Shown here: piece after piece, positions 25,010 to 33,872 of the stretch | How positions within the stretch are numbered: the first letter of the stretch is position 1 | How the letters are laid out: the number at the start of each line of letters is the position of its first letter | Source: Enterocloster bolteae | Lineage (GTDB): Bacteria; Bacillota; Clostridia; Lachnospirales; Lachnospiraceae | Reading direction: 5' to 3' | DNA: 64,000 nucleotides | Assembly: GCF_002234575.2 (NCBI RefSeq) | Contig: NZ_CP022464.2 | Location: 2,914,001-2,978,000 of the forward strand | The notes under the pieces: model-generated | The model's database searches: none | What the model was told of the DNA's origin: nothing | The model's input: the letters and a program-made list of their open reading frames with translations, nothing else | Program-made: the position numbers and the translations under genes

Positions 25010-26806
25010 TTATAATTTATAAATATTCATATCAGATAATATAGAAAGTGTAATTTCAGATGCGATACTGCCAGTTGCATTATCTATAGCTTGAATATTT
25101 GTTGCAAAAAAATATGTATGATTTTTAGATTCCACGAAACCTATAAACCAACCGTTTACATTTTTTTCTTCAATACATCCAGTACCAGTTTTACCATAAA
25201 TTGTGCAATTAACATCTGAAAATAGCTGGATACTTTCTTTTGTAGTTTGAATGTTTTCTGGCGTAAATCCAAAATCATTAAAGTATAATGACTTTAAAAG
25301 TTCTACTTGTTCTATAGGAGAGATTTTTAAGGAGGATTCCATCCAATATGAAGAAAGTTCTCCATTTATGTTTTGATTTCCATATCCAATTTGTTCAATA
25401 TAAGATTGCAAATTAGATTTACCTAACTTTGCATCCAAAGCTTGAAAATACCAATTAACAGAAGAATTCATTGCAGAAAACAGAGTTTGGTCTTCATTCC
25501 ATGATTCAAATGGATAATTCTGTTGAGGACAGGAAATAAAAGAATTTTCTGAAGTAATAATATTTTCTTCTAAAGCAAATAGAGCATCATATATTTTATA
25601 AGTAGAGTTGGGAGATATTCGTATAGTTGCTTGTTCTATATCGTATATATTCCAATTATCTTTCTGTAAATCGTAAAGCACAAAACTTCCTTTGTACCCA
25701 TCAAAATATGATGAGAGATCTACAAGCGTAATCTTTTTTGAGGAAGTATCCCAAGTATAGCATTCCTCCGATGCATATGTGGACAACATAGGAGAACAGC
25801 CAAAAAGTAAAATAGCTGTCATGAAAAAAGCAATCAATCCTTTTATTCGTTTCCAATAGGTAGGATTTTCATAAGAAGCAATGTTAAGAATACGACGTTT
25901 AATTTGCTTCATATTTCCGCCAAGTCCAGCTACAAATGGAAATGGAGTCGTAGAAATTTTTTCAGCAAAATTAATTAATGTATTTCCATAGTTAATATAG
26001 TCCTTATATTCAAGCATTTTTAATACAGAACTATCACAAGCAATTTCCCTATCATGACACATTTCTTTTAGCGCAACAAATACAATAGGATTAAACCAAT
26101 AAATAATTCTAATAAGAATCATAAAATAGTTAGTAATATTATCCCTATATTTGTAATGTTGTAACTCATGTAGCAACATATATCGTAAATCAGAAGTATT
26201 ATAATCAGAAATCAAATGTATCGGCAGATAAATGCATGGTTTACAAATACCAACGATGATGGGAGATTTTAAAAAAGCAGTACTGTAAATGGGGATATCC
26301 TTTTTTAAATTCATCTCATCTAAACAACTATAATAAATTTTTCGTACTTCAACATTTTGCAAAGATAGAGCGGATTTTTTTAACATATGTAAGTGTAAAA
26401 CTGATTTTGTAACCAAAATAATCATTGTTAGTACACCTACAATCCAAACAGCTCCTAAAATCAATCCAAATATTGATGATGTATCTTGAGTGATAGAAAG
26501 TGTAAAGTCATTCATCCAATTCATATTATTTTCAAAAATTGTTTCATTGGTTGTATGTGATACAATATCATTATTTGGTAATCCTGATTGTGGAATGTTA
26601 CTAAATAACGCAAATATGGAAAAAAATTTTGTTGGCTTTAATGGTACAAAAGGGATTAACAACAATATAAATAATAAGAACCATAAATTATATTGCATAC
26701 GGCTAGTTAAAATTTTTTTGAATAATTTTTTAACTACTAAAAGGATTCCAATGATACAGCTAATCCATAAATTACAAATGAGAAAGCGTATCATAAAATC
26801 ACTCAT
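25010..26806 (-). CDS. blaR1: BlaR1-like beta-lactam sensor/transducer
   Basis: 598 aa, ATG 26806 after AAGGAGG, one base after the end of blaI. The N-terminal part has several membrane helices and an M56 zinc peptidase site HELQH (213-217) with a later Glu. A further membrane helix (about 323-343) leads to an extracellular class D-like penicillin-binding domain with S401-T-Y-K404, Y-G-N (about 475-477) and K539-T-G541. Acylation by a beta-lactam triggers inactivation of BlaI. All sensor residues appear intact. Confidence 0.92.
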   Translation of the reverse strand: MSDFMIRFLICNLWISCIIGILLVVKKLFKKILTSRMQYNLWFLLFILLLIPFVPLKPTKFFSIFALFSNIPQSGLPNNDIVSHTTNETIFENNMNWMNDFTLSITQDTSSIFGLILGAVWIVGVLTMIILVTKSVLHLHMLKKSALSLQNVEVRKIYYSCLDEMNLKKDIPIYSTAFLKSPIIVGICKPCIYLPIHLISDYNTSDLRYMLLHELQHYKYRDNITNYFMILIRIIYWFNPIVFVALKEMCHDREIACDSSVLKMLEYKDYINYGNTLINFAEKISTTPFPFVAGLGGNMKQIKRRILNIASYENPTYWKRIKGLIAFFMTAILLFGCSPMLSTYASEECYTWDTSSKKITLVDLSSYFDGYKGSFVLYDLQKDNWNIYDIEQATIRISPNSTYKIYDALFALEENIITSENSFISCPQQNYPFESWNEDQTLFSAMNSSVNWYFQALDAKLGKSNLQSYIEQIGYGNQNINGELSSYWMESSLKISPIEQVELLKSLYFNDFGFTPENIQTTKESIQLFSDVNCTIYGKTGTGCIEEKNVNGWFIGFVESKNHTYFFATNIQAIDNATGSIASEITLSILSDMNIYKL

Positions 26807-26807
26807 A

Positions 26808-27194
26808 TTACTTTCCTCCTTTTTGTGACATTTTTGTGAGAATGGAACGGAGTTCCTCTATTTCTGTTGTAGGTAATGTATCATCTTCGAGATAAGAGGA
26901 TATCATAGCTGTTATTTTACCATTATAATAACGATTTAAAAAAGAATGACTTTTTTGTTGAATATATTCTGATTCGTTTATTAGAGGAGAATATACAAAT
27001 ACTCGACTTTGTTTTTCATATGTAAGTACTTTTTTGGTCACAAGTCGTTTTAGCATTGTATGAATAGTTTGAGGACTCCAGTTTGTTATTTCTAATAGTT
27101 TTTCTGTTACTTCGTTTGTATTAATAGGTGCATATTTCCATACAATTTTAATAACTTCGAATTCGGCTTCAGAAATCTGTGGTAATTCCTTCAT
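26808..27194 (-). CDS. blaI: BlaI/MecI-family repressor
   Basis: 128 aa, ATG 27194 after GGAGG. Winged-helix N-terminus (ISEAEFEVIKIVWKYAPINT; NWSPQTIHTMLKRLVTKKVL) and a C-terminal dimerisation segment with the family layout. Represses bla and probably its own operon until BlaR1 signals. Transcribed with blaR1. Confidence 0.93.
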   Translation of the reverse strand: MKELPQISEAEFEVIKIVWKYAPINTNEVTEKLLEITNWSPQTIHTMLKRLVTKKVLTYEKQSRVFVYSPLINESEYIQQKSHSFLNRYYNGKITAMISSYLEDDTLPTTEIEELRSILTKMSQKGGK

Positions 27195-27230
27195 AAATAA
27201 ATACCTCCATATTATATGTCCGTTAGAAAC

Positions 27231-27259
27231 AGTATAATCATATTTAATAATAAAGTCAA
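27231..27259 (-). promoter_or_regulatory. blaI-blaR1 promoter
   Basis: Minus strand TTGACT (27259-27254), 17-bp spacer, TATACT (27236-27231). Confidence 0.7.
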
Positions 27260-27274
27260 ATGGAAAGAAGGGGC

Positions 27275-27314
27275 TTACATTAATGTCACTACAGTTTCAT
27301 TAACATGACTTTAG
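27275..27314. promoter_or_regulatory. tandem 20-bp direct repeats upstream of blaI
   Basis: Two adjacent 20-bp units (27275-27294 and 27295-27314) agree at 14 positions. Each contains CATTAA and ends in AG; the first carries the palindrome ACATTAATGT. They lie just upstream of the -35 of blaI and could bind BlaI or another regulator. Confidence 0.4.
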
Positions 27315-28020
27315 TTTGCATCATATTGTATTGTACTGTTGTTGCACTTTTTTGTGTTATCAATATGTTTTGTCCAATATATTCCTTTAATTGTTTTGAT
27401 TTGTATACTTGAAAATGATGTTTTGGTAAAGTTTAATAATTGTGAATCTACTGTTTATCTAAAGAAAAATAAAACAAAGAAAATAACAGACCGGATTTTG
27501 ATCCGGTCTAATCGTCGTGAAAATTTTATTTAGTTGAAAATCATTAAAAAGCTTGCGAAAAGGTATTGACTTTTGTTAGCAGGTTTTTATGCGAAAAAAC
27601 AAGAAAAATGTAATATTTTATCGAGAAATTTTCAGGTTTTTCCGACACCATTATACAAGAATTTTCGATATATTTCGCTATGATATCCATGTTGATTTCA
27701 ATAGAAATCATATAAAACTTCATGAAATACGATAAAAAATGTAATTTCATATAAAATGAAAAATTTGATCCAATATTGTAATCGAAGGAAAAACAAAAAT
27801 TGCAAATGTTCATCTAATAAGAAACCATTCGTTTGTTTTCATCTCAATGCTTATGATAAAACTTATTTTCAAGCACATTATTTTTATGTGAAAAATTTCA
27901 TATTTATTTTAAAAAGCGAATCTCAAACCGAGGTTTGCTTTTTTTGTTGTGTAAACAGGTGCCGATCACCGCCAGCCTCTGATTTAAATTTGCCACTCAA
28001 AACAAATTTGAATCGGAGGA
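27315..28020. other. AT-rich intergenic region between blaI and the sigma-like gene
   Basis: About 700 bp without a convincing gene. The hairpin AGACCGGAT/ATCCGGTCT (27488-27509) is the clearest structure; it lacks a good T run. The rest is very AT-rich and may hold the promoter for the integration block. Confidence 0.4.
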
Positions 28021-28026
28021 ATGAGT

Positions 28027-28440
28027 ATGTGTAAAGAAGATAAAAAACAATATTTTGTTCAGATTGGAAACAAACAAGTAGAAGTAAATCAGGAAGTATA
28101 TCTGGAGTTATATAAAGATCAATTATATGAAAAAAATCAGCAAAGAAAAAGAAGAAGAAATAATATTCTGAGCTTTGATGCGATGAATGAAGAAAATAAT
28201 GATGTTTATGACTTTGTTCCTGATATGAATTCCAATGCTGAAGAAGAAGCAATACATAGAGCTACAATGCATAAGATAAAAGAAATTCTGAAAGAAATAG
28301 ATCCAGATAATATTATATCACTCAACTATTTCTTAGAATATTCAGAACATGAAATATCAGCTATTTTAGGAATTCCAAAACATACAGTGAATAGAAGAAA
28401 AAGAAAAATTTTAAATTCCATAAAAAAATTAATGGAGTAA
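28027..28440 (+). CDS. sigma-70 region 4-like HTH protein
   Basis: 137 aa. GGAGG at 28015-28019 favours ATG 28027 over ATG 28021. The C-terminal half has EHEISAILGIPKHTVNRRKRKI, a sigma-region-4-type helix-turn-helix, preceded by an acidic helical part. Small proteins of this type sit upstream of large serine recombinase blocks in many clostridial ICEs and probably regulate excision or transfer (inference). Confidence 0.65.
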   Translation: MCKEDKKQYFVQIGNKQVEVNQEVYLELYKDQLYEKNQQRKRRRNNILSFDAMNEENNDVYDFVPDMNSNAEEEAIHRATMHKIKEILKEIDPDNIISLNYFLEYSEHEISAILGIPKHTVNRRKRKILNSIKKLME

Positions 28441-29060
28441 ATATCAAAATATAGATTGATTTCAACTAAATTTTATATAAAAAATAGCCGAAAATACAAT
28501 GTTAAATTATATAAAATGACAAAGTTTTGAAAATTTAAAAGTTTTTTGCATCAAAACCTTTCGTAGTGACCTGATATATGAAGGGTTTTTTATTTTCACC
28601 TTTCTGTGTTCTTTGAAAACCAAATATCCAGCAATATAAATACGTTACTCTGTTCTGCCCAAAAGGGACAAGCAGTACCATGCAGTGCGCCATGACGATT
28701 CGTTACAACAGAACGTGAAATAAAAATATTCTTGAGCGAGGTTCGTTGGTCTGTAATACATAATCCGAGCGATTTATGCTGTATGGGTATGATCTTTTGG
28801 CAGGATCAAATGCCATGACCGGAGCAGAGCCACAATGATACTTCTGCCGAGTCCCAGACATCGCAAGGACGGCAGCCCGCATGACGGGGGAGGTGAAAAG
28901 CCTATGTGTGTAGCCAAGCACAGTTTATATTGCTGCCCAATGCCGGGGAAGTAGTGTCAAATACGGCAAATTTAAGTCAGAACAGTGTGCCGCTATTAAG
29001 CGGCACACATTTGTGACTTTTCATCAGAGAAAGAGTGGCTCTTTGATGAAAGGTCATAAA
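28441..29060 (+). ncRNA. structured non-coding region before the recombinase block
   Basis: More than 600 bp without a supported frame. From about 28600 the DNA is clearly richer in G+C than its flanks and full of self-complementary segments: CTGCC-GA-GTCC with GGAC-GGCAG (28844-28875), CCCG/CGGG (28876-28888), TGATC/GATCA (about 28791-28809), GTGTGCCGC/GCGGCACAC (28985-29008) and a long hairpin 29014-29056. This is consistent with a large folded leader or independent RNA. I cannot assign it to a known RNA class. Confidence 0.4.
28985..29008 (+). terminator. hairpin, possible terminator or attenuator
   Basis: Perfect 9-bp stem GTGTGCCGC / GCGGCACAC around TATTAA, followed by ATTTGTG. The weak T run makes an attenuator or RNA 3' end possible. 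A second hairpin, TGAC-TTTTCATCA with TGATGAAA-GGTCA, follows at 29014-29056. Confidence 0.5.
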
Positions 29061-29091
29061 TAGGAAAATAGTCATTAAGGGGGGGAATTAT

Positions 29092-29295
29092 ATGTCAAAA
29101 GATCAGATGCAAAATGAAATCAGATACCAGCTTTCCAAGGAGTTATTGACAAGAATGCTCTTTCGAAACCTGATTACCGAAGAAGAATACAATCGGATGA
29201 ACAGTTTGAACCTGCAAACCTTCCAGCCGGCAGAAGCCAAACTTTATGAAAAAAATAGTAGATGTGTCACTGAAAAGCAGGTATCCTTTGCTTGA
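29092..29295 (+). CDS. SHOCT-like small protein of the recombinase block
   Basis: 67 aa. ATG 29092 follows AAGGGGGG. The core helix pair (EIRYQLSKELLTRMLFRNLI, then TEEEYNRM) matches the short SHOCT-type proteins that precede serine recombinases in related elements. Function unknown; translation flows into the first recombinase. Confidence 0.6.
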   Translation: MSKDQMQNEIRYQLSKELLTRMLFRNLITEEEYNRMNSLNLQTFQPAEAKLYEKNSRCVTEKQVSFA

Positions 29296-29312
29296 AAAAA
29301 GGAGGCATAAAC

Positions 29313-30878
29313 ATGAATGATACAGCAAAAACAACAGACATAAATGAAGAACCGATGATGAAAAACGTCTGTGCCTACTGCAGAGTCAGCACCAATATTC
29401 CACACCAGAAAGGCTCTTATGAATCCCAGCTGGAGTATTATGAAAATATGATTCGTAGCAAAGCCGACTGGAATTTCGTAGGCATCTATGCGGACTATGG
29501 TAAAAGTGGAACCAAAGAAAAAGGCAGAACGGATTTTATGCGTATGCTGGAAGACTGTGAAGCAGGAGAGATTGACATCATCTGCACGAAATCTATATCA
29601 AGATTCGCCAGAAACACAGTGGAATGTATACAGGTAGTGAGAAAGCTGAAAGAAATGCACATTGATGTGTACTTTGAAAAAGAAAGAATCCATACACTCC
29701 CGGAAAAAAGCGAATTGCTGCTTTCCATTTATTCCTCTGTAGCACAGGCAGAATCAGAAAGCATTTCCTCAAACCAGAAATGGAGCATACAAAAAAGATT
29801 TCTGAATGGTACCTACATACTGCCTAATCCGGCATATGGCTACTGTACAAATGCAAACGGATTGCTTGAGCTGGATCAGAAGCAAGCAGCTGTCGTGAGA
29901 TTTATATTCGACGAATATCTGGAGGGAAATGGAATATGGCGGATTGCCAAAAGCCTGAACGAGCAGAAGATACCAACAAAAACAGGAAAGGCAGCTTGGT
30001 TAGGCGGCGCCATTTATATCATTCTGAAAAACAGCGTCTACACAGGTGACTTGCTTCTTCAGAAAACATACAGTGAGGACATTGTACCATTCGTAAGAAG
30101 AAAAAATAATGGGGAATACCGTCAGGTGCTTATTGAGAATGATCATGAACCAATCGTAACACATGAGGAGTATGAAGCCGTTCAGCGAATGCTGAAACAA
30201 AAGGCAAAAGTAAAAAAAGCAGGTAAAGAAGAACAGCTGGAAGAACATTCAGAGTTTAAAGGAAAAGTCATCTGTGGTATCTGCGGTTCTTCATACAATC
30301 GTCAAGTGAAAAAAGGCAGGACAGGCAAAAGCAATATCACTTGGAGCTGTGCCAGACGCATACAAACAAAAGACTTATGCGAAAATGATATTATCAAGGA
30401 AAGCCAGTTGGAGCAATTATTTATAACCATGTGGAACAAGCTGTCAAATCACTGTGATGAGATACTGGTAGCACTGATGAAGGAGCTGGAGCATTTAAAA
30501 GCAACACCTATGATACAGAAGCAGTTGGAACAATTAGACAAACGAATACAAGAGCAGAAAAAGCAGAGAGAGATTCTCAACCACTTGGCAAGTGGAGAGA
30601 TGATCGACTCTGCTTTTTATATGGAACAGCAAAACATGATTAGCAAAAACCTAAAAGAGTATCAGAGAGAAAAGGAGCAATATCTTCAGAAATCCAGACA
30701 GAGAAAAGAATTGATACAGACAAAGGAACTGATTAAGCAGTTCAAAAAAGGACCGCAATATCTGGAAGTATATGACAAGACATTATTCCAAGCAATCGTA
30801 AAAAAGATTATTGTAAATCCCAACGAGTTAGTATTTGAACTGACAAACGGATTAAAGCTAACAGAAAGAAGGAAATAA
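29313..30878 (+). CDS. large serine recombinase 1
   Basis: 521 aa; ATG 29313 with AAAGGAGG at 29297-29304. Resolvase domain with the catalytic Ser in VCAYCRVST, the Arg-containing KSISRFARNTVE, then the recombinase domain (YGYCTNANGLL... IWRIAKSLNEQKIP), a zinc ribbon (CGICGSS ... C-A-R-R) and a coiled-coil C-terminus. Integrases of this kind cut both strands at att sites and excise or integrate ICEs. First of three in tandem. Confidence 0.9.
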   Translation: MNDTAKTTDINEEPMMKNVCAYCRVSTNIPHQKGSYESQLEYYENMIRSKADWNFVGIYADYGKSGTKEKGRTDFMRMLEDCEAGEIDIICTKSISRFARNTVECIQVVRKLKEMHIDVYFEKERIHTLPEKSELLLSIYSSVAQAESESISSNQKWSIQKRFLNGTYILPNPAYGYCTNANGLLELDQKQAAVVRFIFDEYLEGNGIWRIAKSLNEQKIPTKTGKAAWLGGAIYIILKNSVYTGDLLLQKTYSEDIVPFVRRKNNGEYRQVLIENDHEPIVTHEEYEAVQRMLKQKAKVKKAGKEEQLEEHSEFKGKVICGICGSSYNRQVKKGRTGKSNITWSCARRIQTKDLCENDIIKESQLEQLFITMWNKLSNHCDEILVALMKELEHLKATPMIQKQLEQLDKRIQEQKKQREILNHLASGEMIDSAFYMEQQNMISKNLKEYQREKEQYLQKSRQRKELIQTKELIKQFKKGPQYLEVYDKTLFQAIVKKIIVNPNELVFELTNGLKLTERRK

Positions 30879-30880
30879 AT

Positions 30881-31747
30881 ATGGGAAGAAAAGTAACAGT
30901 ATACGGCTATCAATTTAAAAATGGCATATTGCAGGCAGATAAGGAACAAAGTAGATTTGTGCAGGAGATATTCAATGTATATAACAGCGGCATTTCAGTA
31001 TCAAGGCTAAAAGACCATATCGAGGGACTGGAAATCAATCGAGTAAAGCTCAATGATATGCTCAGTGACAAAAGGTATATGGGGGATGAGAACTTCCCAA
31101 AGATTATAGAACCGGAATTATTTGAAGCGGTACAGCAAATGAAAAAGGAAAGACGCAAAGCAATAGGCAAGGAACAGTCCTATATCTATTATAAAGAATA
31201 CTTCCTTCTGGGTGATAAAATGAAATGCGGAGAATGCGGCAGTGAATATCACTGCTACAAGCATGGAGATAAACAGATATGGGATTGCAGTAAACGAATT
31301 GTAAAAGGCAGGGTACACTGCAGAAATCAGCATATACAGGAAGCCCAAATCAAAGAATTATTTATGCAGGCAGTAACTAAAATGAAAAACCATCCGGAAA
31401 AGATTAGAAAAATTACGATACATAAATTCAAAAGAAATATTCGTTTACAGGCAGTAGAGCATGAAATAAAGCTTCTGAAAAACGACAGCAGTCATAACAT
31501 AGACGAATTGCTGGAGCTGATATATAAAAGAGCATCGTTACAGTATGAAGACTCCGATGATGGCGGAGCAGAATACTATACAAATAAAATAGTAGATTTG
31601 CTTCAGCAGCATAAAGAGCAGACAGAAGAAAAAACATTCGACAAAGACTTGTTCGAATCAATAACCCAAACAATTACTATATACAAAGATGGCAGAGTGA
31701 TGTTCACACTGAAAAACGGAGTGAATGTAACAGAAATGCTGCCATAA
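30881..31747 (+). CDS. recombinase 2, lacking the catalytic domain
   Basis: 288 aa, ATG 30881 two bases after the previous stop. It starts directly in the recombinase domain (VYGYQFKNGILQADKEQSRF) and has the zinc ribbon (CGECGSEYHCYKHGDK... C-S-K-R) and C-terminal helices, but no N-terminal resolvase domain and no catalytic Ser. No upstream frame encodes one. Probably a DNA-binding partner or modulator of the two complete recombinases. Confidence 0.8.
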   Translation: MGRKVTVYGYQFKNGILQADKEQSRFVQEIFNVYNSGISVSRLKDHIEGLEINRVKLNDMLSDKRYMGDENFPKIIEPELFEAVQQMKKERRKAIGKEQSYIYYKEYFLLGDKMKCGECGSEYHCYKHGDKQIWDCSKRIVKGRVHCRNQHIQEAQIKELFMQAVTKMKNHPEKIRKITIHKFKRNIRLQAVEHEIKLLKNDSSHNIDELLELIYKRASLQYEDSDDGGAEYYTNKIVDLLQQHKEQTEEKTFDKDLFESITQTITIYKDGRVMFTLKNGVNVTEMLP

Positions 31748-31802
31748 AACGGTGTGAAGAGTATGGAAGAAAAATACAGCATAAAAAGAAAGGAAGTATA
31801 TT

Positions 31803-33422
31803 ATGAATAGCACAGCGACTGATCGAAAAATCAAAATAATTCCGCCCAAAGCTAATATGAATACAGAAAAGAAAAAGAAAGTAAAAAAAATCAATGTTGC
31901 CGCCTACTGCAGAGTCAGTACAGCACAGGAAGACCAGGAAACCAGCTATGAGGCACAGGTGGCATACTTCACAAAACTGATTACAGAAAACCCCAGTTGG
32001 AATTTGGCAGGGATATATGCAGATGATGGTATCTCCGGAACAGATATGAAGAAAAGGGATAACTTCAATGCCATGATGGAAAGATGCTTGCAAAAAGATG
32101 GAGATATCGACCTGATTCTGACAAAATCCATTAGCCGATTTGCCAGAAATACAGTTGACTGTCTGTCCTGTATCCGAAAGCTGAAAGAACGAAATATCGC
32201 TATCTACTTCGAGAAAGAGCATATCAATACACTGGAATCCACAGGAGAACTTCTGATCACCATACTCAGCAGCCAGGCACAGGAAGAAAGCCGAAATATC
32301 AGCGAAAATGTGAAATGGGGCTTAAAGCGAAAATATGAAAAAGGAGAGATGCTGGTCAGAAGAATGTTTGGATATGGCAAAGGCACAGATGGACAGCTGT
32401 ATATCATTCCAGAAGAAGCAGAAGTGGTACGATTGATTTACGGAAAATATCTGGAGGGGGAAAGCCTAAACAGTATTGCCCGATTACTGAAAGAAAAAGG
32501 TATCAAAACTATCAGGGGAAATATAGAATGGAACGTGAATTCAATTCGTACCATCCTAATAAATGAAAAGTATATTGGTGATGCCATGGCACAAAAGACC
32601 TTCACAACAGATTATCTGACCAAAACACGAAAAGAGAATCAAGGGGAGCTTCAAAAGTATTATGTGGAAAATGCTCATGAAGCGATCATACCAAGGGAAG
32701 TGTTCTATAAAGTCCAGGAAGAGCTGCGCCAACGAGCAAATATATATAAGAAATCAAGCAAAAAGGAAACAGAATCAAAGGGTAAACATACAGGAAAATA
32801 CGCCTTATCCAAGATCACGGTCTGTAAGGAATGCGGCTGTGAGTACCGCAGACAAATCTGGTCGAAGTACGGGGAAAAGAAAGCTGTATGGAGATGTGAA
32901 AACAGACTGAGAAATGGGACAAGATACTGCAAAGATTCCCCAACCATAGAGGAAAATGTATTACATAGAGCAGTATTACATGCCATAAATCAGGTTCTTG
33001 AAAACAAAGGTGACTTCGTCCAGACATTCAGAAAAAATGTAGTCACAGCACTGACCCATGGCACAGAGGATTCGGAATATGCCAGAGAAAAGAAAAAGCT
33101 GCAGAAAGAAATGGCAGAACTGATACAGCAGCAAGCCAAGCAGAACGGCGATAAAACTGCCTTTGAGGAACACTGTCAGGCGATCACAGCACAGATAGAA
33201 GCATTGGAAATGAAGCAGATCAAAGCAGCCAGTAGAGGCGAGAAAGGCAGGAAAATGGAAGATATCGAGAATTTTCTGGACAAAACAAACTGCATACTGA
33301 CAGAGTACAATGATAAGCTGGTAAGACAGCTGATTGAGAACATCAATGTAGTGAATGCAAGAAAGGTAGAGGTAGTATTCAAATCTGGAATTACAGTTGA
33401 GGAGATGCTTCCGGAATATTAA
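31803..33422 (+). CDS. large serine recombinase 3
   Basis: 539 aa, ATG 31803 after AAAGGAAG. Complete: catalytic Ser in VAAYCRVSTAQED, KSISRFARNTVDC, recombinase domain (MFGYGKGTDGQLYIIPEEAE), zinc ribbon (CKECGCEYRRQ ... C-E-N-R) and coiled coil. Last gene of the integration block; the element end is expected close downstream. Confidence 0.9.
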   Translation: MNSTATDRKIKIIPPKANMNTEKKKKVKKINVAAYCRVSTAQEDQETSYEAQVAYFTKLITENPSWNLAGIYADDGISGTDMKKRDNFNAMMERCLQKDGDIDLILTKSISRFARNTVDCLSCIRKLKERNIAIYFEKEHINTLESTGELLITILSSQAQEESRNISENVKWGLKRKYEKGEMLVRRMFGYGKGTDGQLYIIPEEAEVVRLIYGKYLEGESLNSIARLLKEKGIKTIRGNIEWNVNSIRTILINEKYIGDAMAQKTFTTDYLTKTRKENQGELQKYYVENAHEAIIPREVFYKVQEELRQRANIYKKSSKKETESKGKHTGKYALSKITVCKECGCEYRRQIWSKYGEKKAVWRCENRLRNGTRYCKDSPTIEENVLHRAVLHAINQVLENKGDFVQTFRKNVVTALTHGTEDSEYAREKKKLQKEMAELIQQQAKQNGDKTAFEEHCQAITAQIEALEMKQIKAASRGEKGRKMEDIENFLDKTNCILTEYNDKLVRQLIENINVVNARKVEVVFKSGITVEEMLPEY

Positions 33423-33520
33423 ACGAATAAGAATGGAGTAAAAAGCTGATCGTCACTTTTAACATTGAAACACATTCCAAAAAGGCATCATGTTATCAAG
33501 GGTCAAAAACTGAATTGTAT

Positions 33521-33558
33521 TAAAACAAGTATCGGTAAAATTTCTGATACTTGTTTTA
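33521..33558. terminator. bidirectional hairpin after the recombinases
   Basis: 13-bp perfect arms TAAAACAAGTATC / GATACTTGTTTTA around a 12-base loop, with A and T runs at the outer ends. Could end the recombinase transcript and insulate the next operon. Confidence 0.6.
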
Positions 33559-33578
33559 TCCCCAATATTTTGTCTAAA

Positions 33579-33607
33579 TTGATATTTTCACGCTTTCGTG
33601 ATATAAT
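33579..33607 (+). promoter_or_regulatory. promoter of the restriction operon with operator in the spacer
   Basis: TTGATA (33579-33584), 17-bp spacer, TATAAT (33602-33607). The spacer holds the inverted repeat TCACG-CTTT-CGTGA (33588-33601), well placed for repression by the XRE protein encoded just downstream. Confidence 0.7.
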
Positions 33608-33644
33608 ACAATTTAAATGTATATCTGTGTATGGAGGAAATAAT

Positions 33645-33872
33645 ATGGCTGTCAGTTATAAAAAACTTTTTCATATGATGATTGAAAGAGATATGAGCAA
33701 TGCTCAGTTAATGGAACAGGCAGGTTTTTCGGCAAATATCATTACTCGTATGAAAAGGGGCAGCTATATTTCCTTAGAAAGTGTAGAAAGTATATGTCGA
33801 GCAATGTGCTGTGGCGTAGATGATATTTTAGAGTTTATACCCGATGAACATGAAGAGGTGAATAAACAATGA
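33645..33872 (+). CDS. XRE-family regulator (HTH_26 type)
   Basis: 75 aa, ATG 33645 after ATGGAGGAA. Nearly all of it is a Cro/C1-type HTH: MSNAQLMEQAGFSANIITRM, then LESVESICRAMCCGVDDILEF. Overlaps hsdR by ATGA, so it is the first gene of the type I operon and likely its autoregulator, like control proteins of restriction systems. Confidence 0.85.
   Translation: MAVSYKKLFHMMIERDMSNAQLMEQAGFSANIITRMKRGSYISLESVESICRAMCCGVDDILEFIPDEHEEVNKQ

Noticed and set aside
28703..28921. Minus-strand frame of 72 codons in the structured region
   Set aside because: No ribosome site, low-complexity translation, and it lies within strong inverted repeats that explain the open frame.
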